Below, in pieces: positions 63,748-64,000 of a stretch of DNA of 64,000 bases. Origin of the DNA: a bacterium. GTDB taxonomy: Bacteria; Desulfobacterota; Binatia; DP-6. The position numbers were made by a program, and so were the translations under genes. Position 1 is the stretch's first letter. Each line of letters begins with the position of its first letter. The notes under the pieces are model-generated. The model saw only the letters and a program-made list of their open reading frames with translations. It did not search any database and had not been told where the DNA came from. The stretch lies in NCBI GenBank assembly GCA_026129405.1, contig JAHCID010000001.1, positions 1,085,237-1,149,236 on the forward strand, in the 5' to 3' direction.

Positions 63748-64000
63748 ATGCGGAATCTGTTCCTGATGGGCTTGGTGGTCGTGGCGGGCGCGTGCAGCAA
63801 CGCGACGGTCGACAAGCAGTCGGCACGCGCGACCGATCAGGCGCCGGAGGCGTCGCAGGTCGAGGTCGTGCGCATTCCCTACGACGCGGCGTTCCCGCGC
63901 TACGTCGTCACGGTCGAGCCGATGACCTTCGACGCCGAGGGCGGCGGCGGCGGCTCGGCGCCGAGCGTGCCCGGCCAGCGCTACGGTTGGGGGCCGTGGG
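63748..64000 (+). CDS. Lipoprotein, 3' truncated by the window edge
   Basis: The 84 visible residues begin with MRNLFLMGLVVVAGACSNAT, a lipoprotein signal with Cys16 in the lipobox. The mature part includes EVVRIPYDAAFPRYVVTVEP and MTFDAEGGGGGSAPSVPGQR. The Gly-rich stretch and the PRYVVTVEPM wording would fit the start of CsgG/LpoB-like outer-membrane lipoproteins, but too little is present to be sure. GGAGG lies 7 bases before the ATG. The frame is still open at the end of the window. Confidence 0.75.
   Translation, partial: MRNLFLMGLVVVAGACSNATVDKQSARATDQAPEASQVEVVRIPYDAAFPRYVVTVEPMTFDAEGGGGGSAPSVPGQRYGWGPW

Overview
The window is one continuous, very GC-rich stretch of bacterial chromosome, dense with genes on both strands and with many short gaps or 1-50 bp overlaps. 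I recognise no tRNA, rRNA, CRISPR array, insertion sequence or prophage. Gene content points to a large-genome soil-type bacterium with deltaproteobacterial affinity. It combines SCP-x-type thiolase, acyl-CoA synthetases, a type III CoA-transferase, phytanoyl-CoA dioxygenase, two F420/luciferase-like oxidoreductases, LuxC/LuxE homologues and secreted Cys-rich or Thr-linker proteins. A member of the Binatota/Binatia (Desulfobacterota-like) is my best guess, but this is inference from memory of that group and no marker gene here proves it.

Layout. 1-4.4 kb: end of a thiolase gene, then a minus-strand envelope group (Ser-rich lipoprotein, frameshifted DUF4105/Lnb-like protein, small protein) and a secreted beta-helix protein. 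4.5-8.8 kb: hybrid sensor kinase and a class A penicillin-binding protein. 8.9-11.7 kb: split chromate transporter, CYTH-like protein and sulfotransferase. 12.2-17.1 kb: small Cys protein, GNAT-like protein, acyl-CoA synthetase, amidohydrolase and phytanoyl-CoA dioxygenase. 17.2-20.9 kb: GlcG-like protein and malate synthase, then two tandem related unknown proteins chained to a Sir2 deacylase. 20.9-25.6 kb: tyrosine phosphatase, LLM oxidoreductase, MFS transporter, SDR and two small proteins. 25.7-31.4 kb: housekeeping row alaS-phoH-ybeY-lnt. 31.5-34.4 kb: a small conserved protein and the molybdate importer modABC. 34.5-36.3 kb: prfB, with an intact programmed +1 frameshift site, and pyrE. 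36.3-44.5 kb: beta-propeller/Cys-rich secreted protein, outer-membrane barrel, TIR-containing membrane protein, NTF2-like lipoprotein, peroxiredoxin lipoprotein and a degenerate M28-like protein. 44.6-54.4 kb: acyl-CoA ligase, M23 peptidase, a 1,329-residue CEMIP-like G8/beta-helix protein with RTX repeats, and several small secreted proteins. 54.4-60.2 kb: fatty-acid-hydroxylase-like protein convergent with a tightly coupled luxE-luxC-aminotransferase operon, then a TPR protein and a CoA-transferase. 60.2-64 kb: unknown proteins, an enoyl-reductase-like SDR, an HExxH protein, a signal-peptide-bearing LLM oxidoreductase and the start of a lipoprotein gene.

How the genes fit together. Several modules serve acyl-CoA chemistry: activation by ligases, alpha-hydroxylation, CoA transfer, thiolysis, and the glyoxylate shunt through malate synthase. 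The most interesting inferred system is the luxE-luxC-aminotransferase operon, which would activate a fatty acid, reduce it to an aldehyde and could aminate it to a fatty amine. No luciferase luxAB genes are present. A second theme is a rich exported proteome, including the CEMIP-like protein, which may act on extracellular polysaccharide.

Two reading-frame anomalies, in the DUF4105-like gene and in luxC, could be assembly errors or real lesions and should be checked against reads.
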